NCBI GenBank assembly: GCA_002284615.2
Contig: MU069990.1
Location: 84,170 to 96,593 of the forward strand
Source of the DNA: Dunaliella salina
Taxonomy: Eukaryota > Chlorophyta > Chlorophyceae > Chlamydomonadales > Dunaliellaceae
Direction: 5' to 3'
DNA: 12,424 nt
Shown: positions 1 through 7,539 of the stretch, in pieces
Layout: the number at the start of each line of letters is the position of its first letter
Numbering within the stretch: position 1 is the stretch's first letter
Translations under genes and position numbers: made by a program
The notes under the pieces: model-generated
The model's database searches: none
What the model was told of the DNA's origin: nothing
What the model saw: only the letters and a program-made list of their open reading frames with translations

Positions 1-63
<63 letters not shown>

Positions 64-68
64 ACACA
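1..68. repeat. (CA)n microsatellite, cut by the window start
   Basis: The first 58 bases are uninterrupted CA dinucleotides, followed by TA and four more CA units ending at 68. The tract begins at the window edge, so its full length is unknown. It runs straight into the open frame described at 69-281, which stays open through the repeat as alternating His/Thr; that is a property of the repeat and not evidence of translation. Confidence 0.98.
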
Positions 69-281
69 GGTGAGGGATCAGAGGCAGGCACAACACCTGT
101 TAAGAGCAAGCAAAGTTCCACATTTGGGCTGCCTGCAGCTGCGGATGTCTTGGCCACGCTTGCAACCCTTGCGCTTGTCGGGCTGGCATATGTATTTCAC
201 TTGGCAATAGGTGAGCAATTTGGAGCGGTTTGTGTTGAGTTTGCATTTCTAAGAGACATCACGCTACGAGGCGTTCAATGA
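69..281 (+). CDS. Possible C-terminal exon(s) of an unrecognised membrane protein
   Basis: One frame is open from the (CA)n tract to a TGA at 279-281. It encodes a short Ser/Thr/Lys-rich stretch (TTPVKSKQSS), then a hydrophobic run of about 20 residues (VLATLATLALVGLAYVFHLA), then about 25 mixed residues. One hydrophobic segment near a C-terminus would suit a membrane anchor. There are alternative splice readings. An AG at 87-88 could be an acceptor after a CA-rich intron, and GTGAGC at 211-216, directly after ATAG, is a good donor; if used, the last 25 residues would not be coding. No start codon or family match is seen. This may be the end of a host gene or chance openness. Confidence is low. 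Confidence 0.22.
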   Translation, partial: GEGSEAGTTPVKSKQSSTFGLPAAADVLATLATLALVGLAYVFHLAIGEQFGAVCVEFAFLRDITLRGVQ

Positions 282-1772
282 AACCGGAATCATCACATTC
301 AAGCTTCAAGTACAACTCAATGGAATTGGCCTTGCAAAGCACCCAGACTTGATGCAGGTAACCTGAAGTCTCAAAACTTCAAGAGAACCTTGAAAAATGC
401 TACTTTTGCATGGCAGATGTGAAGCACAAGTTGCCAAGTGATCCCGACATGGAGGACGACTATGAGTGATGGATGCTTAGAAGAGGACTTGGGATGAAGG
501 ATGCGTGTCAGGACGAGGACACATACGATGAAGGATAAGGGCACATAGGGAAAAAACATGATTATGATTAAGGTTGGGCACCAACCTCTGGGAGCCTCGG
601 ACAGCACAAGGCTCGTATGAGTCCATGCAACAAAACAAAAGGAACGGTCAGCTGCCAGGTGTCGCCAAAGTTGGTGAAGAGGCTTTGCAAGCATGTGACT
701 CGTTGAGTCATGGAGAGTCTATTTCTGATGCTACTAGCACCTAGTAGGTGACATTACTTACTCATGGCTGACCATGAGAGGTGAGAACATGGAAGATGAC
801 GCTAAGATGATTGTTCAAATGGTAGGCACCTAGAACAGCAGCAGTGAGCACTTGACGGTTTGATGCAGTGCTTGGGACTGGCAAAATTCTTTCCGGCCTT
901 TGGTTGACCAACCGGTGGTGCTGTGCGGGCCCAGTGGGCCGTGGAGCGTGATTGTGGTCAACCTGTTGGGATCAAAATAGGGCCGCATGCATGCCGCTCA
1001 GTTTGAAAAGTATGGAGTTTTAGAAATCCCAGCAGTATTCCATGAACCTCTGTTTTCCTTTAGGAGCAATACCTGATGTCTTGTGCGTGCTATTTTCACC
1101 GTTCCCCTTTTCCCAATTCTATAACTCTCATGGCTGACTCTTCTGGAGGAAAAGGCCTGCTGCCAATGACATGCTCCTTTTCCAATGCTGTGGTGACCTC
1201 CTTTGTCCTCATGCCTGCCATAGAGACTGACTTCCTTGAGTTTTTTGTGGTCCATTTGACATTTATGTGATCAGTCTTCCATTTTGTTCAGTGATGAGCT
1301 GAAGAAATCATGATTGCTCTGGACCTGTTAGGCCGTCCAACTTTTCAGTGCCAGCGCGTCTACACAACTGGCCTCCAGCTGCTTATTGCTGACTATTTTC
1401 TTTCACAATGCCTTTTAGTCAGCCCCCCAATCCTATGCAAAAAATCGATGATATTCTGATAGGCATGTTTTACCCACTTCTGAGTATGAGGGATTGCTTG
1501 TTTAAGGGCTAGTCTGGCATCTTTAAGACACCTGGATGCGGCTCGGGTGGAGCTCTATGCATCAAAAACAGGCATTTCTTTCATTTCGGTACACCAGCGC
1601 GTGTTTTAAGGTAGCAAATGTTTCTTCCATTAGTATTTGAGTAAGAAATGAAAAAGAAAGAAAAACTACGGAGGCAGAGAAACTCTCCCTACATCAATTA
1701 AGGAAGAGGAGACACACAGGCTCAAAAAAGAACCGTGTGCCCCCTTCACCACAAGGTATGAAAAAGAGAATG
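282..1772. other. Unassigned stretch, no supported gene
   Basis: Open frames occur on both strands (for example 371-694 minus and 998-1255 minus), but none has a recognisable motif, a convincing composition or splice support. Part of the right end, perhaps about 1500-1772, may be 3' untranslated sequence of the minus-strand element whose reading frame stops at 1773. I could not find its 3' terminus: no poly(T) on the plus strand, no short tandem tail and no obvious target-site duplication. Confidence 0.5.
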
Positions 1773-2265
1773 CTAATGTGGATCCGGAGGGTTACTAGAA
1801 GCACCTGGTTCTAGAACCTGGCTGTGGGAAGTATTCTTGTTTTCAATAGCGCGGCGCGTGGTGACTAGTTTGTGGGCATATTGAACAGAATGGGCATGAA
1901 GTTGTTGAGCAAGCTTCGTCGCACGCTGGTGATCCAATCCGAGTTGTTTGAATTGCTTCAGGGTATGCTCAGTGTAAATAGTTCCACCTACACCCAGGAG
2001 AATTGGGTGAATTGTAACAGCTTTAGCGTTGATAAGTTTACAAAGGTCTGCATGCTGCTGCTTTGCCGCGTTCAACTGATGTACTGGCCTTGTGTCTTCA
2101 CAGAACTTGATTTCTATTAGGTGCACATGGCGTTCATTTGCATGAAGTTCATGGGGTTGTCTCATGCGGCTAGTTCTGGTGATCCTCAGTGAGGAGCTGC
2201 GCAAAACGTGATGGGAATGGGTAGGAGAAACACTGTTAGAAGTATGTTTGGCATCGAAAGGGGTG
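1773..2265 (-). pseudogene. C-terminal half of the restriction-like endonuclease, beyond the MITE
   Basis: With the MITE and one copy of its target duplication removed, the frame ending in PDAVLI continues at 2265 without a shift and stays open to the stop at 1773. It encodes RHVHLIEIKFCEDTRP, where E-I-K (about 2106-2114) is the expected D/E-x-K partner of the upstream PD pair. A basic, helical tail follows (LNAAKQQHADLCKLINAKA, GVGGTIYTEHTLKQF, LVTTRRAIENKN) and ends in a Pro/Ser-rich tail. About 55 residues separate PD from E-x-K, longer than is usual for this fold, so the pairing is inferred. No lesion is apparent in this segment except the MITE insertion. The stop at 1773 is probably the natural C-terminus. 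Confidence 0.65.
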
Positions 2266-2273
2266 ATCAGAAC

Positions 2274-2680
2274 CAGGGTTGCCTAGTTCGGGGGTGTGAC
2301 AAATTAAGTTCGCGAACAGTTCGATAAAGTTCGTGATTCGACGGATTGTTCGAACGAGCGTTTGCCTGCAGGCAGGAGGCAGGGAAGGGAGTGACAACTG
2401 CACCTCAACCTCTGTACCCCCTCTCCCCCTCTCCCCTTTTGCCCCTTTTGCATAAATGATGATGGGGAAAGACAAGGGACGTATTTTTGTCAGTCCGGGG
2501 GGGTGGTAAGGGCTGTAAAGGGGGTGTCAAGCTGGTGTCAAGGGGGTGTTCAGGGGGTATCAAGGGTCCATTTTTGGCAGAGGGCATAAAGTTCTTCGAA
2601 CTGACAATTTAAAGTTCGCGAACAGTTCGAAAAAGTTCGAGTTCACGAACAGTTCAAAATTCTCGAACTAGGCAACCCTG
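2274..2680. mobile_element. hAT-type MITE (407 bp) inside the endonuclease reading frame
   Basis: The termini are perfect 17-bp inverted repeats: CAGGGTTGCCTAGTTCG at 2274-2290 and its reverse complement at 2664-2680. They are flanked by an exact 8-bp direct repeat, ATCAGAAC, at 2266-2273 and 2681-2688. An 8-bp target duplication with a CAGGG terminus is the signature of the hAT superfamily. The element is too short to code for a transposase, so it is non-autonomous. Subterminal AAGTTCGCGAACAGTTCGA occurs twice in the same orientation (2306-2324 and 2612-2630), with further GTTCG/CGAAC copies that are likely transposase-binding repeats. The interior is strongly strand-asymmetric: C-rich on the plus strand near 2416-2440 and G-rich near 2497-2565. 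Confidence 0.92.
2519..2562 (+). repeat. Four 11-bp G-rich tandem units inside the MITE
   Basis: Units are AGGGGGTGTCA, AGCTGGTGTCA, AGGGGGTGTTC and AGGGGGTATCA, followed by a partial fifth (AGGGTCCA). Three units carry a run of five G. With the seven-G run at 2497-2503, this gives at least four G tracts within about 60 bases, so the strand could fold as a G-quadruplex. Confidence 0.85.
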
Positions 2681-3400
2681 ATCAGAACAGCATCTGGTTG
2701 ACTGGAGTTGAGTCTTTTCCTCTCTGGGAGGTTGCAAGGGAAGAAGTAGGCAGGTAGAGTTCTGTTTGAGGCATGTGTAGGGAGTTGGAGGTTGTGATGA
2801 GCAAGCTCAAAATCGCTTCCTATGTCTGTGTACACTAGGCCTGCCCCTACAGGGTATTTGCTGAGGGCTTTTGTAATCATTCTGCCTGCAATGTTATGGC
2901 GCTCAATTTTCATGTTGGAGATGATGTGGTTTTGGCAGCCTGAGAGCATGTGTAGTGAGCTATCCAAGTGATGGCAGCCTGAGAGGGGGCATGATGGATC
3001 AGTTGACTTTTTGAAACGTACCGCATGTTTTTGGTTGTAGAAGGTGCCCGTGCGGTACTGCAGGATGGTACGCTTCATGGGTACAGAAATGTTGGGCATA
3101 TTTCTGAAGGCATTGCTGATTTTTTTATCTACTTGCGGTAATAAGTTTTTATAGTAAGAGTAGTAGCCTGTTTTGGCATTGGCATATCCAAGCTTGTGTC
3201 TAGAATGCATGTGGGAATTGAGGGCATCTTGAAGATTGGGGAAATAGGTGAGCTTGTGGGCGGGTGGTGGACCCACAGATGTGCCTGCAGCATGCACTCT
3301 TTCTTCCTTGGCTAACCAGAAAATGTTTGTAAATGGATTTCCACCAGGACCTGTACCAGGAATCTCGGTGTCTGCCAAGCAGTTCTGTGCTTGCTTTGCT
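2681..3400 (-). pseudogene. Zinc-binding CCHC and start of restriction-like endonuclease
   Basis: This part of the frame 3459-2668 follows RNase H. It holds a conserved basic/aromatic region (HSRHKLGYANAKTGYY, RTILQYRTGTFYN), then a zinc motif C-x4-C-x7-H-x4-C at about 2935-2991 (CPLSGCHHLDSSLHMLSGC). Next comes a long linker, then QPDAVLI with the PD pair near 2694. A CCHC motif followed by PD and then D/E-x-K is the arrangement of the R2-type restriction-like endonuclease of some non-LTR retrotransposons, which nicks target DNA to prime reverse transcription. The frame ends artificially inside the MITE terminus (stop near 2668) after three residues that are not part of the element; true sequence resumes at 2265. 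Confidence 0.7.
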
Positions 3401-3790
3401 TGATGTTTTGCAATAGCATCTGCACATTCATTTCCAGCGATGCCAGCATGGGACTTCACCTTGTAATTCGAATTTCGGTATGAAAGTCTTTAAGGAGAGT
3501 TGAAATCATTTTAAGGATGTCTCCTTGAATATGTCTGAGGTGTCTTTCAGGATAAAGAAGTTGTTTACGTATTTGGTTGAAAGAGATGAGGCTGTCTGAT
3601 GCAATATCTGCATTCTTGGTGATGATAGCAGCAGCAATTGCCGCTAATTCAGCTCTTGTGATGGTTTTAGTAATCCCAGCAACGTTTGGTTCTACAAAAT
3701 TCTTGCTGTCAGTGGACAGGCAGTAGACGCCTGCTCCAATTTCTTGCTTACCGTTATGGGTAAGGCAGCTGCCATCTGTGTATGCCCAAG
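3400..3790 (-). pseudogene. Ribonuclease H domain (type 1), frameshifted near its end
   Basis: All four RNase HI acidic residues can be read. They are the Asp of AYTDGSC (from about 3782), the Glu of TRAELAAIAAA, the Asp of IASDSLISF, and, after a frameshift near 3460, the Asp of NECADAIAK within KSHAGIAGNECADA, which also carries the conserved His loop motif. The first three lie in the frame 4115-3456, which ends in TGA at 3458-3456; the fourth lies in the frame 3459-2668. A one-base loss in the beta strand before KSHAG explains the break. RNase H removes the RNA strand of RNA:DNA hybrids and is carried by several non-LTR and LTR retroelements. Reading through the lesion, the catalytic set is complete, so the copy has not decayed far. 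Confidence 0.9.
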
Positions 3791-3989
3791 TTCTCCAGTC
3801 AGCAACTGTGAGAGTTAAGAGAGTACTGGATTGGCTGGGCACCAAGTCTGTATTTGGGGTACTCATGTGTGAATTTCTAGGGTGCTTGGAGACGTGTTGT
3901 TTGTCAAATGGGAGACGTTCCAGTTTATTAAAACCTGGCATGTGAGTATGCATGGGATTTAGGACAGGGTGGCTGCTGACGCTCGTCAG

Positions 3990-5039
3990 CTTCCACTCTG
4001 TGGCTTCTTTCAAATCTCCTTTCAGGCCCTGTAGCCAGTCTTTGTTGTGGTTGTTAAGATGGACTCGAGCTGCAGTGTTCCAAACAGCAAAGATACGAAG
4101 GTCCCAGGTATGCATAGGTAAAGGTACCTCTTGGTTAGGGCAGGATTGAGGGGCACTGTAACTAAGTTTTTCGCGAGGTATGGCTCCGTTCGTAACGGAG
4201 GTGGGGGTAGGCAGTGAAAAGTTTGGAGTAGGGGTCGGTTATCATGTTCTTTTTCCAAGCGGGAAGGAACACGAATGTAGCAGTGGCTTCTGTCTTGAGA
4301 ATGGCGGAGTAAATGGCATGTTGCAAGGCTTGGGTCATGATTCCCTCGTCATAAATGGGATGGCAGACTGAGAAGCCAGTGAATTTGGATGAGAAGGCAT
4401 TATGCATGGCACCAGAAAGAGCGTCTCGAGAGTCCGCACTCCAATAATTCTGGTATTGTGGGTTGTGGTCTAGTGGGGAGGCCATTTTTTCTTGGGTTAC
4501 CAAAGCCCATTTTTGGAGGGCAGTATGGATGTGAGTTGGAATGGCTCGTGAAAAAAGTGTTTGATCTCCTTGCTGGAGTACTGTCTTTCAAGCATGGATT
4601 TGCGAGAAAGGAGCCCTTGTAGCTCAGTAGCAAAGCTGCCAGGAGCTGGTGTCATTTTGTCGTGCATGCCAGCAAGCTTGGCCCCATAGAAAGCCCTGTA
4701 AAGGATTTGGAAGCGGTTCGGGGAAATCATACCAACACATTTGCCTTGCGTATTATAGATGCAAGCCATGTGCGCCGCGTATATTTCAGGGAGAATAAGG
4801 GGGGAAGGAGTAAGAGGGCAACGTCTGTGGGATCCTATGTCTGATGATGCTGGATGAGGGGGTTGCTGATCCGTGTACTTCACGAGGTCAACCTCGCGCA
4901 GCCAATATTCACATGAGCCTGTATGTTTTATTTCTGCTTGTGGATTAGTGGGGTTTGTATCAAAAGTGATTTTGTTGCGCAATTCTGCGTCCCTTTGCTG
5001 CTGCCGTACATTAGTTTCATTAAGTTTTTCAAAGCCCTG
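3990..5039 (-). pseudogene. PCIF1-like (cap m6Am methyltransferase-type) domain, frameshifted
   Basis: The frame runs from 5039 to 4497, shifts near 4500 and again between about 4200 and 4165, then joins the frame that begins with MHTWDLRI at 4115. Pieces resemble the PCIF1_WW/methyltransferase family: EKMASPLDHNP followed by a YWSADSRDA-type stretch, then CHPIYDEG, ATFVFLPAWKKN and FAVWNTAARVHL. In PCIF1 the matching landmarks are an ASPLN stretch, the catalytic NPPF motif, a hydrophobic strand ending in an F(I/L)P.W-type motif, and a late hydrophobic strand. PCIF1 methylates cap-adjacent adenosine on mRNA. Here the NPPF position reads CHPIY, so the catalytic motif is not conserved and the domain may be inactive or altered. 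The upstream part (4982-4600) has an alpha/beta look (YAAHMACIYNTQGKCVGMISP) but no motif I can name. The assignment comes from recalled family patterns, not from a profile search. Confidence 0.5.
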
Positions 5040-5963
5040 TCATTCAAGATTTGAGAGGGGAGAATCTGCTGTGGGTGTTGAGGGGTTAGGCTCGCTCTGT
5101 TGTACTTCAAACTTGGGCAAACACTCTTTAAATTTAGGCCATGTCTCCTGTAGATCCTCTGATTCCCAGGAGGGCTTCCGAGTGACCCACCTGAGTTCTT
5201 GTTTAGTTTGTTGCTCTCTTTCGATCTTTTGGGCATCACTTAGGCTTGCACAGGCGGGACATGCCCATGTGTCAGCTGTTGCAATTTCTTGTCTTTGCTC
5301 ATCCGAGTAGCATCCAAGCTCCTTCATGCATTCCCAATGGTACGACCGGTGGCACACATCACAAACATATATATCAGGAAGTGGATGCTCCAAGGTTCCA
5401 GTTTCGTAACTTCGGTAGTCATTGCATATTTGGCAGCAGGCACATTCAATATCAGTGCAAGCAGCAGGTGAGTCATCTTCAGGCACAAGGTTAGCTTGTT
5501 TGAAAAGTGGCAGGACCCATTTTTCAATTATCATAGGTGCGTAATGCGTGTGATATTGCACTTGGAGGTGGGCGGGGGAGCTTGACTGTTCTTTCTTGTT
5601 CTCCGTAAAAATTCTCCAATCATCTATGTGAGTAATGTCTGAATCATGATAGAAGATAGAACTGATAGCATGGCTAGCAGTAGTCTCTTTAGCAAGTTTC
5701 TCAGCTCTGTTTCTCCTATAGTTCCACACTCTTGGGCCTTGGGAAAGGGAGCTTAGAGAGTGGATGGCAGAGTAATCAAGGAGCATAAGATGTGCCTGAA
5801 GCTTGTATTTCTCGGTCACCCCTGGTAATTGCCATTTTCTGAGGGACCCTGCTCTGTTCTGAGGCCCACTGCAACAGCGAGTGTTTGGGAAGCTTACTGG
5901 TAATAATGCAAATGGTTTTATGCTGTCGTGAACGGCTCTGATGATCATGGGATTTTCATCGCA
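5040..5963 (-). pseudogene. N-terminal segment with a PHD zinc finger
   Basis: The frame is open from 5963, just after a TAG, with the first ATG at 5948, to a TGA at 5042-5040. Counting from that ATG, residues 1-165 match no family I know (motifs FALLPVSFPN, LDYSAIHSLSSL, IDDWRIF). Residues 172-233 form a PHD finger: C172-x2-C175, C196-x2-C199, H204-x2-C207, then W228-x-C230-x2-C233, the C4HC3 spacing of PHD domains, which usually bind histone H3 tails. This covers about 5250-5435. A Lys/Glu-rich linker follows. The TGA lies where the same frame continues without interruption into the next segment, so it is most simply a nonsense mutation (one change from CGA). The bases before 5963 on the minus strand (TGTGCGTGTCTGTTAG) could also be read as a 3' splice site, so an upstream exon is possible. 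Confidence 0.7.
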
Positions 5964-6057
5964 CTAACAGACACGCACACCTAGGGAGGTCTGGCCAGTC
6001 CTGCCCAGTGGGTCAGAACGTTTGATGGTATAAAAAGCAAAGTTACGCGCTGGAATA
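5964..6057. other. Short region upstream of the PHD segment
   Basis: This lies between the first in-frame stop upstream of the PHD frame and the terminus-like motif at 6058. No open frame or named motif is visible. It may be the 5' leader of the minus-strand element or flanking DNA; I cannot tell which. Confidence 0.3.
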
Positions 6058-6074
6058 CAGTAGGTTCCCAATTA
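6058..6074 (+). repeat. Terminus-like motif CAGTAGGTTCCCAATTA
   Basis: This motif overlaps the left edge of MITE copy 1 and is preceded by TA. The same 16-base core with one difference (AGTAGGTTCCCGATTA) recurs at 7710-7725, also preceded by TA. CAGT...CCC-type ends after TA are common among Tc1/mariner/pogo elements, so this may be the true outer end of the MITE family or the end of a separate element. Confidence 0.45.
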
Positions 6075-6576
6075 TGGCCATGGGGGGAGCCAATGTTGTG
6101 TTCGCGTGAATCGCGGGTGAAAATTTTTCTCGGTTTGGGAAATTTGTGAAAATTCGGAAATTTTCTTTTTGCCTAATCAGGCACTTTCAATCATTGAGCC
6201 TCCCTCGCTCATGCAAGCCAGCAATGCAACTTCTTCTAGCAGACTGTGCTTCCCGCAGGAGCTCTCTACCCACACACAGCCCGTCAGCAGACTGTCCGCT
6301 GGGCAAGGGAGGGGCTCACACACAAGCGCACCTCAGAGCTGCTGGGGGGCAACTTGCCCCGGGCAAGCCCTAAGGCCTGCTCTGCACGCAAACTTTGGAG
6401 ACGTCTCGCACCTCTGCACTCATCAGGGCCAGCGCTGAGAGCAGAGCATTCAGAAATGGTTTAAGTGCCTGGATAGCAAGAAAGAAAATTTCCGAAATTT
6501 CACAAATTTCCCAAACCGGGAAAATTTTTCACCCGCGATTCACGCGAACACGACATTGGCTCCCCGCCTGGCCATA
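6073..6576. mobile_element. Long-TIR MITE, copy 1
   Basis: This 504-bp unit begins TATGGCCATGGGGGGAGCC and ends with the near-complement GGCTCCCCGCCTGGCCATA. The inverted arms match over roughly 100 bp and include a shared GAATCGCGGGTGAAAA block and the AT-rich GGGAAATTTGTGAAA block, with scattered mismatches. Both ends carry TA outside TGGCCA, which would suit a TA target duplication, but TATGGCCATA is itself palindromic, so the exact ends are ambiguous. The non-repeated centre (about 6180-6470) has no recognisable coding content; the open frames there are by-products. It is probably a non-autonomous DNA transposon of undetermined superfamily. It lies just upstream of the PHD element. Confidence 0.8.
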
Positions 6577-6686
6577 CTTCGTAAATTTATTAATTATTTT
6601 GTCCAAAAACGAAACCTTACGAAGTGGGAAAAATAATTCCTGATCCTCAAATACGAAGTGTTACGAAGTGAAAAAGAAGTGCAAAA
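6577..6686. repeat. Spacer between MITE copies with repeated TACGAAGTG motif
   Basis: This 110-bp AT-rich spacer holds TTACGAAGTG (6617-6626), ATACGAAGTG (6651-6660) and TTACGAAGTG (6661-6670) in one orientation, and the inverted form ACTTCGTAA at 6576-6584, at the edge of copy 1. The spacing suggests subterminal sites of another element, or a remnant into which one of the MITEs inserted. Confidence 0.6.
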
Positions 6687-7199
6687 TATGGCCATGGGGG
6701 GAGCCAATGTCGCGTGCATCGCGGGTGAAAAATTTTCCCGGTTTGGGAAATTTGTGAAATTTCGGAAATTTTCTTTTTGCCTAATCAGGCACTTTCAATC
6801 ATTGAGCCTCCCTCGCTCATGCAAGCCAGCAATGCAACTTCTTCTAGCAGACTGTGCTTCCCGCAGGAGCTCTCTACCCACACACAGCCCGTCAGCAGAC
6901 TGTCCGCTGGGCAAGGGAGGGGCTCACACACAAGCGCACCTCAGAGCTGCTGGGGGGCAACTTGCCCCGGGCAAGCCCTAAGGCCTGCTCTGCACGCAAA
7001 CTTCGGAGACGTCTCACACCTCTGCACTCATCAGGGACAGCGCTGAGAGCAGAGCATTCAGAAGTGATTAAAGTGCCCGATAAGGCAAAAAGAAAATTTG
7101 CGAAATTTCACAAATTTCTCAAACCGCAGAACTGCAAACCGGGAAACATTTTCACCCGCGAATCACGCAAACACGACATTGGCTCCCCGCCTGGTCATA
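6687..7199. mobile_element. Long-TIR MITE, copy 2 (same orientation as copy 1)
   Basis: This 513-bp unit is of the same family as copy 1. The centre (about 6778-7078 against 6170-6470) is nearly identical, differing by a handful of substitutions by eye. The left arm lacks about six bases in the AATGT...GCATCG section. The right arm has an extra run of about 15 bases near 7125-7140 that repeats AAACCG. The ends read TATGGCCATGG and CCTGGTCATA. Flanking sequence differs from copy 1 on both sides, so these look like two insertions, not one amplified unit, although a tandem duplication that includes the spacer is not excluded. Confidence 0.8.
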
Positions 7200-7254
7200 A
7201 TAGAATTTTTTGAAAGTGGTAGAATTTTGGAAAATGGCGCAGCGGTAGCAGAAG

Positions 7255-7539
7255 ATGGGGAACTTCTTCCCCCCCCTTGATCCGCCTGCTGCTTGCAGCC
7301 AGGCAAACAGCGAGATGGGCATCTTAAAGAGCAACATCAGGCCCATGCCAGCGAGAAGAGGTCCCGGACGTCCTCCAGGTGAGCAGCGCATACAGAATAG
7401 GGTGCACAGCTGGACAGTGCAGCTGTCACAAAGTTCCCGCTGAGCTGTGCATCATCCTCTCTTGCTCTGTCTTCCCCTTCCCTCCTTCCCCCCGCAGTTG
7501 GGGGGCCCATCCTGAAGCCCAAAGCTGCAGCTGCTTGCT
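7255..7539 (+). CDS. Candidate two-exon small gene, Pro/Gly-rich, AT-hook-like
   Basis: Exon 1 would run 7255-7378 from ATG and exon 2 7498-7539, ending in TAA. The proposed intron (7379-7497, 119 bases) has a donor AG|GTGAGC and an acceptor CCCCCCGCAG preceded by a long pyrimidine tract from about 7456. Both are strong by the usual consensus and the length fits algal introns. Splicing keeps the frame (phase 1) and gives 55 residues: a Pro/Cys-containing start (MGNFFPPLDPPAACSQ), then RRGPGRPP, which resembles the GRP core of AT-hook DNA-binding motifs, then VGGPILKPKAAAAC. A stop lies just upstream of the ATG in frame. I recognise no family. It could be a small gene, the end of a longer spliced gene, or chance. 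The long-TIR MITE ends 55 bases upstream. Confidence 0.33.

Larger units (their letters stand above)
1773..5963 (-). mobile_element. Decayed multidomain element: PHD, PCIF1-like, RNase H, CCHC, PD-(D/E)xK
   Basis: Read on the minus strand from about 5963 to 1773, successive frames form one protein of roughly 1,260 residues broken by a few lesions. The lesions are an in-frame TGA at 5042-5040, frameshifts near 4500, between about 4165 and 4200, and near 3460, and a MITE at 2274-2680. Domains in order are a PHD finger, a PCIF1-like methyltransferase-type domain, a ribonuclease H with all four acidic residues, a CCHC zinc motif and a PD...E-x-K nuclease signature. RNase H plus CCHC plus a restriction-like endonuclease is established for some non-LTR retrotransposons (R2-type endonuclease; Dualen/RandI of Chlamydomonas). 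However, I see no reverse transcriptase signature here or elsewhere in the window attributable to this element. The 5' end is uncertain: a TAG lies just upstream in frame at 5966-5964. Mobility is inferred from the domains, not from observed element ends. Confidence 0.75.

Noticed and set aside
371..694. 107-residue minus-strand open frame
   Set aside because: No recognisable motif, no splice or homology support; hydrophobic composition alone is not enough.
2236..2587. Minus-strand open frames of 79 and 60 residues within the MITE
   Set aside because: Low-complexity Pro/Gly-rich products of the C-rich and G-rich repeats inside a non-coding element.
6146..7213. Repeated open frames of 75-119 residues inside both long-TIR MITEs
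   Set aside because: Three frames overlap in the same DNA, the repeats preserve all of them because the DNA itself is duplicated, and none has a motif. They are by-products of GC-rich repeat sequence.
7234..7310. tRNA-like A box (TGGCGCAGCGG) at about 7236-7246
   Set aside because: No B box (GGTTCGANTCC) at the proper distance, and no acceptor stem pairing found. A tRNA or tRNA-derived SINE is not supported.
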